Source of the DNA: an uncultured Synechococcaceae cyanobacterium
GTDB lineage: Bacteria; Cyanobacteriota; Cyanobacteriia; PCC-6307; Cyanobiaceae
DNA: 47,237 nt
NCBI GenBank assembly: GCA_903907855.1
Contig: CAIVPT010000272.1
Location: forward strand, 1-47,237
Reading direction: 5' to 3'
The notes under the pieces: model-generated
The model's database searches: none
What the model was told of the DNA's origin: nothing
What the model saw: the letters and a program-made list of their open reading frames with translations, nothing else
In this document: positions 8,632-17,932 of the stretch, one piece after another
Layout of the letters: every line of letters begins with the position of its first letter
How positions within the stretch are numbered: the first letter of the stretch is position 1
Translations under genes and position numbers: made by a program

Positions 8632-9650
8632 ACGCCCGCACCTTGCTCGGTGGCCTGGCCCTGGTGGTCCTCGGCCTGATGGCCTGGGAGTTGCGCTGGG
8701 TGCTGCTCGTGCTCTTCGGGGCCGTGGTGCTGGCGGTTGCCCTCGATGTGCTCCTCTCGCAGCTGCGGCGGCGGCTCCCCCTGAGCCGGCCGCTGGGCCT
8801 GGCGATCGTGATGGTGCTTCTGGCGCTGGTGGGGGGACTGCTGGTGAGCCTGTTGTTGCCGGAGGTGCTCGAGCAGAGCCAGCAGCTCTCCGACCTCATC
8901 CCGGTGCTGCCCCGGAAGCTCAACGAACTTGTGACGCAGCTTCCCCTGCTCGGTCGCGCCGAGAACCTGGTGCAGAACATCAGCCTCGATCGTCTGCAGA
9001 ACCTGGCCGGCGGTGCCCTCGGCTTCGCGGGAGGGGCTGCCAACAGCACCCTTCAGCTCCTGTTGATGGCCCTATTGGCGATCCTGCTGGTCCTTGATCC
9101 CCGCAGCCACCATCGCCTGCTGATCGCCGCCACGCCCCGGTTCTACCGGCCCCGGATGCGCACGATCCTCCAGGAGTGCCGCGAAGCGCTGGGGGGCTGG
9201 CTGGCGGGCATGACGCTCTCCGCCCTGCTGGTTTTCCTCACCACCTGGGCCGCACTGGTGATGCTGCGGATGCCATTGGCCCTGTTAAGCGCCGTGGTCT
9301 GCGGCCTGCTGACCTTCGTGCCCACCATCGGCCCCACCGCAGCCACCCTGCTGCCGATGGCGGTGGCCCTGCTGCTGGTCTCCCCCGCCAAAATGGTGCA
9401 GGTGCTGATCCTGCGGTTGATCCTCCAGAACGCCGAAGCGTTTCTGCTCACCCCCTGGCTGCTCAGCCGCACTGTGAACCTTCTCCCCACCGTGGCGCTG
9501 ATTGCGCAGTTGTGTCTTGGGGTATTGCTGGGGCTGCCTGGTCTGCTGTTGGCCCTGCCCCTGGTGGTGGTGCTCCAGGTGGTCAGCCAGGAGGTGGTGG
9601 TGCACGACGTGATGGACCGCTGGGACGACGACGGCTTCCATCAGGTGTGA
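8628..9650 (+). CDS. AI-2E/PerM family transporter, second paralogue
   Basis: A 340-residue paralogue of the preceding permease with the same architecture: paired N-terminal helices (LLGGLALVVLGLMAWEL, LLVLFGAVVLAVALDVLL), a helical middle (LIPVLPRKLNELVTQLPLLGR) and a C-terminal block with GLLTFVPTIGPTAATLLPM and TPWLLSRTVNLLPTVALI. It starts at the ATG in an ATGA overlap with the upstream gene. The two proteins are clearly related but diverged, so the duplication is probably old. They may work as a hetero-oligomer; that is inference. Confidence 0.87.
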   Translation: MNARTLLGGLALVVLGLMAWELRWVLLVLFGAVVLAVALDVLLSQLRRRLPLSRPLGLAIVMVLLALVGGLLVSLLLPEVLEQSQQLSDLIPVLPRKLNELVTQLPLLGRAENLVQNISLDRLQNLAGGALGFAGGAANSTLQLLLMALLAILLVLDPRSHHRLLIAATPRFYRPRMRTILQECREALGGWLAGMTLSALLVFLTTWAALVMLRMPLALLSAVVCGLLTFVPTIGPTAATLLPMAVALLLVSPAKMVQVLILRLILQNAEAFLLTPWLLSRTVNLLPTVALIAQLCLGVLLGLPGLLLALPLVVVLQVVSQEVVVHDVMDRWDDDGFHQV

Positions 9651-9659
9651 ACCGGCCCG

Positions 9660-9890
9660 CTAGCGCGGCGGCCGCCGATACTGGCGCCAGAGTGATGGCT
9701 GGCAGACCAACACGATCACGGCGAGCCAGTGGTGGCGGATTCCGGTGAGGAGTGTGGTGAATGTGAAGCGATCGGCCAGGAGCTGGAACTCCACCCGCAG
9801 ATCCGACAGGGCGAGCACCAGGAGCAGCAATGGCACCAGGGGGAGCCGATGGCGGCGGGGGCCCTCGGACGGGCCAGGGGGATGGCTCAT
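9660..9890 (-). CDS. Small membrane protein downstream of secF
   Basis: A 76-residue protein with one clear hydrophobic segment near the N-terminus (LPLVPLLLLVLALSDL) and a second moderately hydrophobic one (HHWLAVIVLVCQPSLW), ending in arginines. I know no function. Its ATG overlaps the secF TGA (ATGA), so it is the last gene of the secD-secF transcript and likely co-translated with SecF. It converges on the second AI-2E permease, with 9 bases between the genes. Confidence 0.65.
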   Translation of the reverse strand: MSHPPGPSEGPRRHRLPLVPLLLLVLALSDLRVEFQLLADRFTFTTLLTGIRHHWLAVIVLVCQPSLWRQYRRPPR

Positions 9891-10900
9891 CGACGTGACA
9901 AGACCGGCAGAAGGGTGGGGGCCAGGCCGATGCTCGACCAGCTCCCCACGGCGATGCCCAGGCTCAGGGCCACGGCGAACCAGAAGAGGGTGCTACCGCC
10001 GAAGAAGATCAGCGCCACCAGGGGGAGAAGGGTGGTGAAGGAGGTATAAAGCGATCGGGTGAGGGTGGCATCGACGGCCACATCCACCTGCTCGCTCAGG
10101 GAGAGGCTGGCCAGCCGCTTCTTCTGCTCGCGGATCCGGTCATAGATCACCACGGTGTCGGTGACCGAATAGCCCGCCACGGTGATCAGGGCAACGGCGA
10201 AGAGGGAATCCACCTCCACGCCCGCCAGCAAACCGAGCCAGGCGAAGACCCCACAGGTGATGAGCACATCGTGGGCCAGGCAGAGCAGGGCCAGGAAGGC
10301 AAAAACGCCGCTGTACATGAAGGTGATGTAAGAGGCGATGGCGGCAAAACTCACCAACAGGGAAATAATGCTGCTGCTCAACAGCCGCGAGCCGAGGGTC
10401 GGGCCGATCGTGTTGACCGAGGTGCCAGCAGGATCCAAGGGCCCCACCGATGGCTCCAGGCCTTTGACCAGAGCCTCCCCCTGGTCAGCGCTGAGGGCGG
10501 GCAGGCGAAGCACCAGGGTGCGATTGCCATCGAGCAGCTGGATGCCGGCGCCGGCCAGGGAGGGGGGCTTCTCAGCGGCGTCGTCTGGAAGGTTTAGGGC
10601 GTTGAGCCCATCGCGCACGGCCTCTGGGGTGAGGCTGGGGCAGGTTCCGGTACAACGGCGCTCCAACTGGATCTGGGTGCCGCCCGTGAAGTCGAGACCC
10701 GGGCGAAGCGGGGCGCGGATGGCGGGATTGGTCCAGCAGAGCACCAGGCCCAGGATGCTGAGGCTGCAGGCCAGAACCGAGCCGAGCCAGGCCTGCCTGC
10801 GCCAACGGCTCACGCGAAAGCGGGGCACGGGGGGCGGCCCGGCGGCGGGATCGCCGCTGGCGGATCCGAGGGGGGTGGGGATGGAATTCGCGGCGGTCAC
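9887..10900 (-). CDS. secF: Protein translocase subunit SecF
   Basis: SecF partners SecD in the plasma and thylakoid membranes, using ion gradient energy to help pull secreted proteins through SecYEG. The 337-residue product has the N-terminal helix (WLGSVLACSLSILGLVLCW), the periplasmic domain with LDFTGGTQIQLERRC, and five further helices. Family motifs are seen in IGPTLGSRLLSSS, DVLITCGVFAWLG, LITVAGYSVTDTVVIYDRIRE and LTRSLYTSFTTLLPL. An extra N-terminal proline-rich stretch precedes the first helix. The gene lies 74 bases after secD and overlaps the small gene that follows. Confidence 0.95.
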   Translation of the reverse strand: MTAANSIPTPLGSASGDPAAGPPPVPRFRVSRWRRQAWLGSVLACSLSILGLVLCWTNPAIRAPLRPGLDFTGGTQIQLERRCTGTCPSLTPEAVRDGLNALNLPDDAAEKPPSLAGAGIQLLDGNRTLVLRLPALSADQGEALVKGLEPSVGPLDPAGTSVNTIGPTLGSRLLSSSIISLLVSFAAIASYITFMYSGVFAFLALLCLAHDVLITCGVFAWLGLLAGVEVDSLFAVALITVAGYSVTDTVVIYDRIREQKKRLASLSLSEQVDVAVDATLTRSLYTSFTTLLPLVALIFFGGSTLFWFAVALSLGIAVGSWSSIGLAPTLLPVLSRR

Positions 10901-10974
10901 AGGGGCGGGAGCAGGAGACGGAACGGCTGGGGCGAGATGGGAGGAAGGAAAACTCGCCAGGACGCAAGCGACCC

Positions 10975-12504
10975 TCAGACGGCGGGGGCACCCGGCAGAA
11001 GCCGCGCCGGCAGGAAGTAGGTGGGGCGACGGAGGGCGGGATAGCTCATCAACAATTTGAGCAGCGTGCGGGTGCAGGTGAGGGCGGTAAACAGGCTCAG
11101 GAGCAGGCCGATCGCCAGGGTCACCGCGAATCCACGCACCAGGCCGGTGCCCAGGAAGAACAGCGCCGCGCAGCTGATCAGGCCGGTGACGTGGCCATCG
11201 AAGATCGAGGAAAAGGCCAGGGAGAAGCCGCTGTCGATGGAGCGGATCAGGGTGTTGCCCGAGCGCAGCTCCTCCTTCACCCGCTCGAAGATCAGCACGT
11301 TGGCGTCGACCGCCATCCCCACCGACAGGATGAATCCGGCGATGCCCGGCAGGGTGAGGGTGACCGGGATCAGGGCATAGAGGGCCAGGTTGAACAGGGC
11401 GTAGAGGGCCAGGGCCACCACCGCCACCACACCGGCCAGGCGATAGACAACCACCATGAAGACGCCCACCAGGGCCAGGCCGGCGAGGCCGGCCACCAGG
11501 CTGGTGCGAACGTTTTCGGCGCCGAGGGAGGGGCCAATGGTGCGCACCTCGACGATCTTCACCGGCAGAGGGAGCGAACCACCGCGCAGTTGCACCTCGA
11601 GTTCTCGGGCTGTTTCGGCGGTGAAGCTGCCGCTGATCGAGGCGCTGCCCCCGGTGATACCAGCGGTGGCAAAACTGGGGCCGACGGTGGCCTCGCTGAT
11701 GGAACGGCCGTCGAGAACGATGCCCAACACCCGGCCGGTGCCCGCGATCGACTGGGTGAGCCGGGCGAACTTTTCACCGCCCTCGCGGGTGAAGTTGAGG
11801 GTCACCTCCCACTCATTGCCGTTCTGCTGCTGTTGGCGACCGGCGGTCTGCAGGTCTTTGCCGGTGAAGAGGGTGGGGCCGTACAGGGCGATCACCCGGC
11901 GATTCACCTCCTGGGCCAGGGCCTCGAGCTGCTCGATCTCGCCGCTGCCGGGGGGAACGGTGACCCCAAGGCCGCGCAGGGCCTCGGCGCGCTGCTCGTC
12001 GCTGAGGGTGGGCGGCGGCGGTTTGCCCGGGGTCTGGGTGTCAGCAGGGCGCTGGTCGGCGGGGCGGCGGGCGGCGAGCACCGTTTCGATCTGGCGCTTG
12101 AGGGGCAGCAGCCCCTGCATCTCCTTCTCGGTGCCGGGCCGCTGGGAGCGGAACTCGAGCAGGGCCGTGGTGCCCAGCACCTTGGCGGCCTGGGTGGGGT
12201 CCTGTTCCCCAGGGAGCTGGAGCACCAGCTGGTCATCGCCGATGGTCTGCAGGGTGGACTCCGCCACCCCCAGGCCGTTGACGCGCCGCTCCAGCACCTC
12301 CCGCACCGCCTCAAGCTGCTCGGGTTGCACCCGCTTGATCTCACCGGCTGGGAGCACCTGTAGCGTCAGCTGGCTGCCGCCGCGCAGGTCGAGACCCAGC
12401 TTCTGCCCCAGGGGATCGGTGGGGGTATTCCATGTGGCCAGCAATGCACCGGCGGCGATCGCCAGAGAAAGGATGAGCGCCAGCCAGCCCTGCGGTCGCG
12501 TCAT
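10975..12504 (-). CDS. secD: Protein translocase subunit SecD
   Basis: SecD is the larger RND-type partner of SecF. The 509-residue protein shows the N-terminal helix followed by LGLDLRGGSQLTLQV, the P1 head with VLERRVNGLGVAESTLQTIGDDQLVLQLPG split across the periplasmic domain, GREVLGIVLDGR-like and SGSFTAETARELEVQLRGGSLPLP segments, and the C-terminal helices with GIAGFILSVGMAVDANVLIFERVKEE. It is rather short for SecD, with a proline-rich insertion around residues 150-165 (QTPGKPPPPTL). It follows pdhB by 5 bases and precedes secF, forming one transcription unit. Confidence 0.95.
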   Translation of the reverse strand: MTRPQGWLALILSLAIAAGALLATWNTPTDPLGQKLGLDLRGGSQLTLQVLPAGEIKRVQPEQLEAVREVLERRVNGLGVAESTLQTIGDDQLVLQLPGEQDPTQAAKVLGTTALLEFRSQRPGTEKEMQGLLPLKRQIETVLAARRPADQRPADTQTPGKPPPPTLSDEQRAEALRGLGVTVPPGSGEIEQLEALAQEVNRRVIALYGPTLFTGKDLQTAGRQQQQNGNEWEVTLNFTREGGEKFARLTQSIAGTGRVLGIVLDGRSISEATVGPSFATAGITGGSASISGSFTAETARELEVQLRGGSLPLPVKIVEVRTIGPSLGAENVRTSLVAGLAGLALVGVFMVVVYRLAGVVAVVALALYALFNLALYALIPVTLTLPGIAGFILSVGMAVDANVLIFERVKEELRSGNTLIRSIDSGFSLAFSSIFDGHVTGLISCAALFFLGTGLVRGFAVTLAIGLLLSLFTALTCTRTLLKLLMSYPALRRPTYFLPARLLPGAPAV

Positions 12505-12509
12505 AGGGA

Positions 12510-13493
12510 TCAGAGTGCGCCTTGCTTGAGCTGGTGGGCCGCCGCCACGATCTGGTGGGGCTGGATGATCGTCAGGTTCTCCAGGTTGCCGTTGTAAGGC
12601 GTGGGGATGTCCTGGGAGGACAGACGCACCGGCCGGGCGTCGAGCTCATCGAAGCACTCCTCGGTGATCAGGGCGATGAGCTCGGCGCCAATGCCGCCCG
12701 TTTTCATGCACTCCTCCACGATCAGCACCCGGCGCGTCTTGCGAATGGAGCGGGCGATCGTCTCCATGTCGAAGGGCTTGAGGCTGATCAGGTCGATCAG
12801 CTCCACATCGACCCCTTCGGCCTCGAGCTGCTGCACCGCCTTGAGGCAGTGGTGGCGCATGCGCGAGTAGGTGAGGATGGTGACATCACGCCCCTCACGC
12901 ACCACATCGGCCTGGTCGAGGGCACAGATGTAGTCGCCGGTGGGAAGTTCCTCCGAGAGGTTGTAGAGCAGCACATGCTCGAAGAAGACCACCGGATTGT
13001 TGTCGCGGATCGCGGCCTTCATCAGGCCCTTCGCATTGGTGGGGGTGCTGCAGGCCACGATCTTGATGCCGGGAATGGCATGGAAGTAGGCCTCCAGCCG
13101 CTGGCTGTGCTCCGCCCCGAGCTGGCGGCCCACGCCACCCGGACCGCGCACCACCGTTGGGATTGTGTAGTTGCCGCCGCTGGTGTAGCGCAGCATCCCC
13201 ATGTTGTTGGAGATCTGGTTGAAGGCGAGCAGCAGGAAGCCCATGTTCATGCCTTCCACGATCGGCCGCAGGCCGGTCATGGCGGCGCCTACGGCCATGC
13301 CGGTGAAGCTGTTCTCCGCGATCGGCGTATCGAGCACGCGCAGCTCGCCGTACTTCTCGTAGAGATCCTTGGTGACCTTGTAGGAGCCGCCGTAGTGGCC
13401 CACGTCCTCGCCCATCACGCAGACGTGGGGGTCGCGGGCCATCTCTTCGTCGATGGCATCGCGCAGGGCATTAAAGAGAAGGGTTTCGGCCAC
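12510..13493 (-). CDS. pdhB: Pyruvate dehydrogenase E1 component, beta subunit
   Basis: PdhB forms the thiamine-diphosphate enzyme with PdhA that decarboxylates pyruvate and loads E2. The 327-residue product begins [17 protein letters not shown] and has [19 protein letters not shown] (with the glutamate that activates thiamine diphosphate), [34 protein letters not shown] and [21 protein letters not shown]. The length is standard. pdhA is not in the window, as usual in cyanobacteria, where E1 alpha and beta genes are separate. The 5-base gap to secD suggests cotranscription. Confidence 0.95.
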   Translation of the reverse strand: MAETLLFNALRDAIDEEMARDPHVCVMGEDVGHYGGSYKVTKDLYEKYGELRVLDTPIAENSFTGMAVGAAMTGLRPIVEGMNMGFLLLAFNQISNNMGMLRYTSGGNYTIPTVVRGPGGVGRQLGAEHSQRLEAYFHAIPGIKIVACSTPTNAKGLMKAAIRDNNPVVFFEHVLLYNLSEELPTGDYICALDQADVVREGRDVTILTYSRMRHHCLKAVQQLEAEGVDVELIDLISLKPFDMETIARSIRKTRRVLIVEECMKTGGIGAELIALITEECFDELDARPVRLSSQDIPTPYNGNLENLTIIQPHQIVAAAHQLKQGAL

Positions 13494-13569
13494 GGGGCTG
13501 GAGCCTGCCTGTGCGCGGCCAACCTATCTCAGCCGGGGGCCGGCTTCGCTGCTCCCAGCGATCCCAGCG

Positions 13570-13665
13570 TCAGCCGCCTGCCGCAAGGGTGCTCAGCAAC
13601 AGCACCGAGAGCAGCATCCCCGGCAACAGCAGGACCACGAGCAGTCCCAGATCGTGGGGGGTCAT
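13570..13665 (-). CDS. Putative 32-residue single-span membrane protein
   Basis: An ATG at 13665 opens a 31- to 32-codon ORF that starts MTPHDLGLLVVLLLPG and ends STLAAGG, then TGA at 13570. It is almost entirely one transmembrane helix with a short soluble N-terminus, like the small subunits of photosynthetic complexes. It sits in the otherwise unexplained gap between DUF3082 and pdhB on the same strand. I cannot assign it to a known small subunit. No good ribosome binding site precedes it. The composition and position are suggestive only. Confidence 0.45.
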   Translation of the reverse strand: MTPHDLGLLVVLLLPGMLLSVLLLSTLAAGG

Positions 13666-13693
13666 TCGGGGAGCCAGGGGGTGTGGTCCCAGA

Positions 13694-14029
13694 CTAGGGA
13701 GGGGATCCGGACGGCGCTGGCCAGAGGCTGCGAACAAAGGTGAGGAAGAGGCCCAGGCCGATGAACAGGAAGCTGAACGTGGCCAGGAAGCTCATCCCCA
13801 CCACCAGCGTCTTCACCGCCGTGGCGATGCTCTGGGCCACCGGCGAGCTGTAGTGGGGTGGATGGGTGGCGTACCAGGCCAGCACCCGCTGGCTCAGGCC
13901 CAGGCACAGCCAGCCCAGAAGAACGCTGGTGATGGCGCCGCTCAGAAAACTGAGGGGGCCCTTGCGCGGTGGCGGCGTGCCAGGGCCTCCGGGCCCGCTC
14001 TGGGGGGGGTCGGCGGGGCTGTCGCTCAT
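13694..14029 (-). CDS. DUF3082 family membrane protein
   Basis: A 111-residue protein with a proline- and glycine-rich N-terminus (about 35 residues) followed by two hydrophobic helices, [18 protein letters not shown] and [20 protein letters not shown], separated by a loop with [19 protein letters not shown]. This matches a small cyanobacterial and plastid family, DUF3082, of unknown function. The ATG at 14029 lies in an ATGA overlap with the ispE stop, which decides the start and argues for translational coupling. Confidence 0.82.
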   Translation of the reverse strand: MSDSPADPPQSGPGGPGTPPPRKGPLSFLSGAITSVLLGWLCLGLSQRVLAWYATHPPHYSSPVAQSIATAVKTLVVGMSFLATFSFLFIGLGLFLTFVRSLWPAPSGSPP

Positions 14030-14973
14030 CGCACCGTCTCGGGGCTCTCCAGGCTGGCACCGGAGTCGCGGCAACGGCAGCACCAACTCTGGAATCCCGC
14101 AGCCGAGAGGGCCTCGGCCAAGGCCTGCTCCGCCCTCCGGGCCCCCGCCAGATCGGCGAAGAGGGCAAACAGGCTGGGGCCGGAGCCGCTCATCGCCACC
14201 GCGAGGGCGCCTGGGGCGTGACGCAACAGGACCAACCCTTCCGCCACCGAGGCCACCTCCGGCTCCACGACGCCCTGCAGGTCGTTTCGCAGCGGCGGTA
14301 GATCGCCCCCAGCCCCCAGGGCCGCCAGCAGGGGCCCCTCGCGCAGGGCCTGGCGCCGCTCCTCAAACTCGCTCTCCCGCTCGAGGTAATAGTCGCCGCG
14401 CAGCTCGCGGCAGCGGCCGTAGGCCCAGGGCGTGGAGACGCTCACGCCGGGATGCTTCAGCAGCAGCACCCCCAGGGCAGGGGGCGCCAGCCCTGCGGAC
14501 TCCAGCCGTTCCCCCCGGCCGAAGCACAGCTGCGTTCCCCCCACCAGGCAGTACGGCACGTCCGAACCCAGGTCGGCGGCCAGCTCCTGCAGCGTGGCCG
14601 TATCAACTCCCAAGCCCCACAGCTCGTTGAGCCCCACCAGGGTGGCGGCGGCATCGCTGGAGCCGCCCGCCAGTCCCGCTCCGATCGGGATGCGCTTCTC
14701 CAGGGTGATGGCGGCCCCGAGCTCCGGCAGACCGGCCCGCTCCCGCAGGCGCGCGGCCGCCCGCACGATGAGGTTGTCGTCGCCCAGGGGGAGCTCCGGA
14801 ACGTCGCACAGCAGGGACAGCCGGGCATCAGCGGTGCTGCGCAGGCGCAGCCGGTCACCGAGATCGAGGCTCTGCATCAGCATCGCCAGCTCGTGGAAGC
14901 CGTCGGGCCGCAGCCCGAGCACCTCGAGATGCAGGTTGATCTTGGCGGGGGCGAAGACGCAGACCTCGGCCAT
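14026..14973 (-). CDS. ispE: 4-diphosphocytidyl-2-C-methyl-D-erythritol kinase IspE
   Basis: IspE phosphorylates CDP-methylerythritol in the MEP pathway, which supplies isoprenoids for carotenoids, phytol and quinones. The 315-residue product is a GHMP kinase: the substrate-binding N-terminus [23 protein letters not shown], the ATP loop [17 protein letters not shown] and the C-terminal glycine motif [13 protein letters not shown] are all present. The ATG at 14973 was chosen because it directly precedes the [13 protein letters not shown] block; a GTG at 15024 would add 17 unlikely residues. It follows rsmA and overlaps DUF3082 by four bases. Confidence 0.95.
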   Translation of the reverse strand: MAEVCVFAPAKINLHLEVLGLRPDGFHELAMLMQSLDLGDRLRLRSTADARLSLLCDVPELPLGDDNLIVRAAARLRERAGLPELGAAITLEKRIPIGAGLAGGSSDAAATLVGLNELWGLGVDTATLQELAADLGSDVPYCLVGGTQLCFGRGERLESAGLAPPALGVLLLKHPGVSVSTPWAYGRCRELRGDYYLERESEFEERRQALREGPLLAALGAGGDLPPLRNDLQGVVEPEVASVAEGLVLLRHAPGALAVAMSGSGPSLFALFADLAGARRAEQALAEALSAAGFQSWCCRCRDSGASLESPETVR

Positions 14974-15042
14974 GGCGGAAACGGGCAGGAGAGGGAGGGG
15001 AACGGAGGGGGGAACGGTGACCACGGCGGGCGGGGCCGCGGA

Positions 15043-15861
15043 TCAGCTGGGCAAGGCCTGCGCCAGGGCGATCCAACGCTCGGGGGACAGATCCTGGGGC
15101 CGCTGGGCCAGATCCACGCCGGCCCGTGCGGCCCAGGCCAGGAGCTCTTCCGGGGGTGCCAGGCCGGCCAGGGTGTTGCGCAGCATCTTGCGCCGAGCCG
15201 CAAAGGCCTGCCGGAGCAGGGACTCCACCGCCCGGGCCAGATCGGGGGACAGGCACTGCTCCGGCGGCAGGGGATCGAGCACGATGACTTCCGAATCCAC
15301 CCGGGGCGGTGGCGCGAAGCAACGGGGCGGCACCCCACAGACGGAGCGACAGCGGGCCATCAGCTGCATCCTCACGCTCAGGGCCGAGAAGGCGCTCTCA
15401 CCGGCCCGGGCCCGGATCCGTTCGCCCACCTCACGCTGCACCAGCAGCACCAAGCGGCGGTAGGGGGGTGAGACCGGCCGATCGAGGCGTCCGATCAGCC
15501 GCTCCAACAGGGGGCCGGTGATGTTGTACGGGATGTTGGCCACCACCGCATCGGCCCGGGGCTCGCCCTCGGGCTCAAGGGCCACCTCCAGGCCATCGCC
15601 CTCGATCAGCCGGAAACGGGAATCGGCGCCGAAGCGCTTCTGCAGCCCGGTGAGCAGGTCGCGGTCGAGCTCCACCGCCACCAGCGTCCCCACCGGGGCG
15701 GCCAGCAGCCGCTCGGTGAGGGCGCCCCGCCCCGGACCGATCTCCAGCACCCGCTCGCCCGGCCGCAGCTCGGCCGCCGCCACGATGCGATCGAGCACGC
15801 CGGGATCCACCAGCCAGTGCTGGCCGAACCGTTTGCGGGGTCGGTGGCCGGCGAAGGACAT
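15043..15861 (-). CDS. rsmA: 16S rRNA (adenine1518/1519-N6)-dimethyltransferase RsmA
   Basis: RsmA (KsgA) dimethylates two adjacent adenosines near the 3' end of 16S rRNA late in 30S assembly. The 272-residue product shows RKRFGQHWLVDP at the N-terminus, the SAM loop LEIGPGRGALTERLL, the acidic VAVELDRDL, GDGLEVAL, and the catalytic NIPYNITGPLL motif IV. The ATG at 15861 is chosen because homologues start a few residues before the RKRFGQ block. It heads the minus-strand run rsmA-ispE-DUF3082. Confidence 0.95.
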   Translation of the reverse strand: MSFAGHRPRKRFGQHWLVDPGVLDRIVAAAELRPGERVLEIGPGRGALTERLLAAPVGTLVAVELDRDLLTGLQKRFGADSRFRLIEGDGLEVALEPEGEPRADAVVANIPYNITGPLLERLIGRLDRPVSPPYRRLVLLVQREVGERIRARAGESAFSALSVRMQLMARCRSVCGVPPRCFAPPPRVDSEVIVLDPLPPEQCLSPDLARAVESLLRQAFAARRKMLRNTLAGLAPPEELLAWAARAGVDLAQRPQDLSPERWIALAQALPS

Positions 15862-15936
15862 GGGCAGGGGGGCGGACCGCGGACGGAACGGGCGGGGATG
15901 GGCTACAGCTTGGAGGACCACCCTCCCCTCCGGTCC

Positions 15937-16209
15937 ATGGCGCCCCCCCGCACCCTCCCGCGCCGCCTTGTGGCGCTGACAACCCTGCTGCTGCTCAGCG
16001 CCGCCCCGGCCCAGGCCAGCAGCGTCACCGCCGATTCGATCCTCGATCAGGAGGGGGCGCGGCAGGCGGCCCTGGAGCAGGTGCCGCGCGGAGCGACCGT
16101 GACCGGCAGCCGCTGCCAGGAGATCAACGTCGGTGGAATCGACAACCCCCGCTACCGCTGCACGGTGGAGTACCGGCCCGCCGGCGAAACCAGCCAGCCT
16201 TCCCGCTGA
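15937..16209 (+). CDS. Small secreted/periplasmic protein
   Basis: A 90-residue protein with a clear Sec signal peptide: PRRLVALTTLLLLSAAPAQA, with cleavage expected after AQA. The mature part (about 65 residues) contains VTADSILDQEGARQAALEQVPRG and two cysteines, SRCQEINVGG and YRCTVEY, that could form a disulfide. I recognise no family. It is divergent from rsmA, and its stop lies 18 bases from the end of the convergent YraN-like gene. Confidence 0.7.
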   Translation: MAPPRTLPRRLVALTTLLLLSAAPAQASSVTADSILDQEGARQAALEQVPRGATVTGSRCQEINVGGIDNPRYRCTVEYRPAGETSQPSR

Positions 16210-16227
16210 AGCCGCCGCCCGATCGAC

Positions 16228-16644
16228 TCAGACCTCCAGCCGGATCCAGCGAACCCGCCCCCCAGTCGCCCCCCCGCCGGGCCGCGCAACGATGGCGCCT
16301 GGCGCCTCCGGCAGAGGCACCAGGGCCGCCACCAGCTCCACCGGCAGGAGGGCCTGCTCGGGATGAACCGCCAGCCAACAGCTCCAGGCCCGCACCAGCC
16401 GCTGCCGCTTGGGCCACCCCAGAGCCCCCCGCCCCGCCCCGTCGCGGCTGCCCGGGCGACGGCCCTTCACCTCCACCACCAGCAAACGGCCGGGCTTGGC
16501 CATCACCAGGTCCAGCTCGCCCCAACGGCAGCGCCAGTTGCGGCTCAGCAGCCACCATCCCTGCTCCCGCAGCAGAGCGAGGGCCCGTCTTTCGGCCCAG
16601 GACCCCCGCGCCAGGGCCGTGCCGTTGCTTCCCGAGCCAGGCAT
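16228..16644 (-). CDS. YraN-like (UPF0102) endonuclease-fold protein
   Basis: A 138-residue member of the UPF0102/YraN family, which has a restriction-endonuclease-like fold and no firmly known role. Visible signature: ERRALALLREQGWWLLSRNWRCRWGELDLVM and LLVVEVKGR, giving the E-D-EVK catalytic-like set, then WPKRQRLVRAWSCWL. The C-terminus is longer than usual and ends in RVRWIRLEV. The ATG at 16644 is chosen; the frame is open far upstream by chance. Confidence 0.85.
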   Translation of the reverse strand: MPGSGSNGTALARGSWAERRALALLREQGWWLLSRNWRCRWGELDLVMAKPGRLLVVEVKGRRPGSRDGAGRGALGWPKRQRLVRAWSCWLAVHPEQALLPVELVAALVPLPEAPGAIVARPGGGATGGRVRWIRLEV

Positions 16645-16720
16645 GGGGGGCTCTTGGCGACCACACAACAAGGATTCCCCCGGGCGGTCTGCGGCCCTGC
16701 AGGGGAGCGGGGATGGGCCT

Positions 16721-17788
16721 TCAGGAGGGGAGTGCGCCGCGGTCAAGCCAGAGCTCGGCGAGCATGGCCACCAGGGCCGACTCCTCAGCACGCAACTCGC
16801 TCTGGAAGCGGGGATCGCTCTCCTGTCGGACGGGCAGAGCCTCCGGATCCCACAGTCGCTGGCGCTCGGGGAAGTATTCCCCGCAGACCCAGCGCTCGGA
16901 GGCGGCGTAGTACTCCACGAAGCCATCGCGCTCCCCGGCTGTGGGGAGGTAGGTCGGGAAGCCGGCAAACGAGCGCTCCACAAACGACACCAGCTCCCTC
17001 CAGCGCCAGGCGGGTGAGCGGAGGTGAGGCGCCGGGGCCGGGGCGGCGGGCCCAGCCTGCTGCAAGCGCTGTTGCAGATGCCAGAGCATCTTGATCGCCT
17101 GATAGCTCAACGATGGATTGATGGGCCCGGGCTGGTGCAAGGCCGGGAGATCCACGATGCCGGCGCAGGCGCAGAAATCCTCGAGCAACGAGCCCCCGCG
17201 CAGCTCCGACCCATGGAACAGGCGCACCATCAGCTGCTGGCGGCCGAAGACCTCCTGCCAGCGCCGCAGGATCGGGGCGTGGTCACAGAGGAAGGCAAAA
17301 CTTTGCGGCGAAGGGAGAGTGGGCGTCACCCGACCGCCTCGGGTGCGGGTGCTCCAGGAGGAGATGGCCGCCGGCAGGGGCTGGCGCAGATACACAAGAA
17401 CGCGGATCTCCTCGAACAGCGGCTCCAGCAGACGACGCAGCCGCAGGAGATCCGCGGCCGTGAGACGGGATTGCAACTGCTCGGAGCTGATGATCCAGGT
17501 GGCACCGGCCGTGGCGGAGGCCGCCTGGTGGAGCTCCATCCGCTTGGCGGCACGGGCGTCGCGGAGCTGCTGGGGCGAGGTGTGCAGCCCCTGCCGGATC
17601 GCGAAGCCATCCACCGTGTTCTCCTCCTGGGCCAGCAAGGGGAGCCAGCGATGGTTCGGGCTGACTCCGAGAAACGACGGCACAAAGAATCCCTGGCTCT
17701 CCAGGGCCTGGCGGTTTGCGTAGAGAAAGTTCTGAATCGACGTGGTGCCGGTCTTGGCGGTGCCGATGTGCAGGATCAGGGATGGCAT
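16721..17788 (-). CDS. Sulfotransferase-like protein
   Basis: A 355-residue protein whose start, [19 protein letters not shown], is the 5'-phosphosulfate loop of PAPS-dependent sulfotransferases. Further family-like features are [28 protein letters not shown] (the 3'-phosphate-binding R-S strand and helix) and [23 protein letters not shown]. Such proteins in cyanobacteria usually act on cell-surface glycans, but the acceptor cannot be read from the sequence. The ATG at 17788 places the loop at the very N-terminus, as expected. No glycosyltransferase or polysaccharide genes lie next to it, so it looks like an isolated accessory gene. Confidence 0.78.
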   Translation of the reverse strand: MPSLILHIGTAKTGTTSIQNFLYANRQALESQGFFVPSFLGVSPNHRWLPLLAQEENTVDGFAIRQGLHTSPQQLRDARAAKRMELHQAASATAGATWIISSEQLQSRLTAADLLRLRRLLEPLFEEIRVLVYLRQPLPAAISSWSTRTRGGRVTPTLPSPQSFAFLCDHAPILRRWQEVFGRQQLMVRLFHGSELRGGSLLEDFCACAGIVDLPALHQPGPINPSLSYQAIKMLWHLQQRLQQAGPAAPAPAPHLRSPAWRWRELVSFVERSFAGFPTYLPTAGERDGFVEYYAASERWVCGEYFPERQRLWDPEALPVRQESDPRFQSELRAEESALVAMLAELWLDRGALPS

Positions 17789-17932
17789 CGGCCGCTGGTT
17801 CGGGCATCGCGGGCGTCGGCGCCCCAATCATGGATGCCTATGGCGTTCAGCCCGAGCCAGGGGTCCTCCCCGCTCCGCGTCGCCCTAGACCAGACTCGAT
17901 GCCACCCACCGGCCTGCGCGACGAAGCCCGCG

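Noticed and set aside
9650-9700. CG-rich palindromes after the second AI-2E gene
   Set aside because: Stems are short and interrupted with no T-run; I cannot support a terminator.
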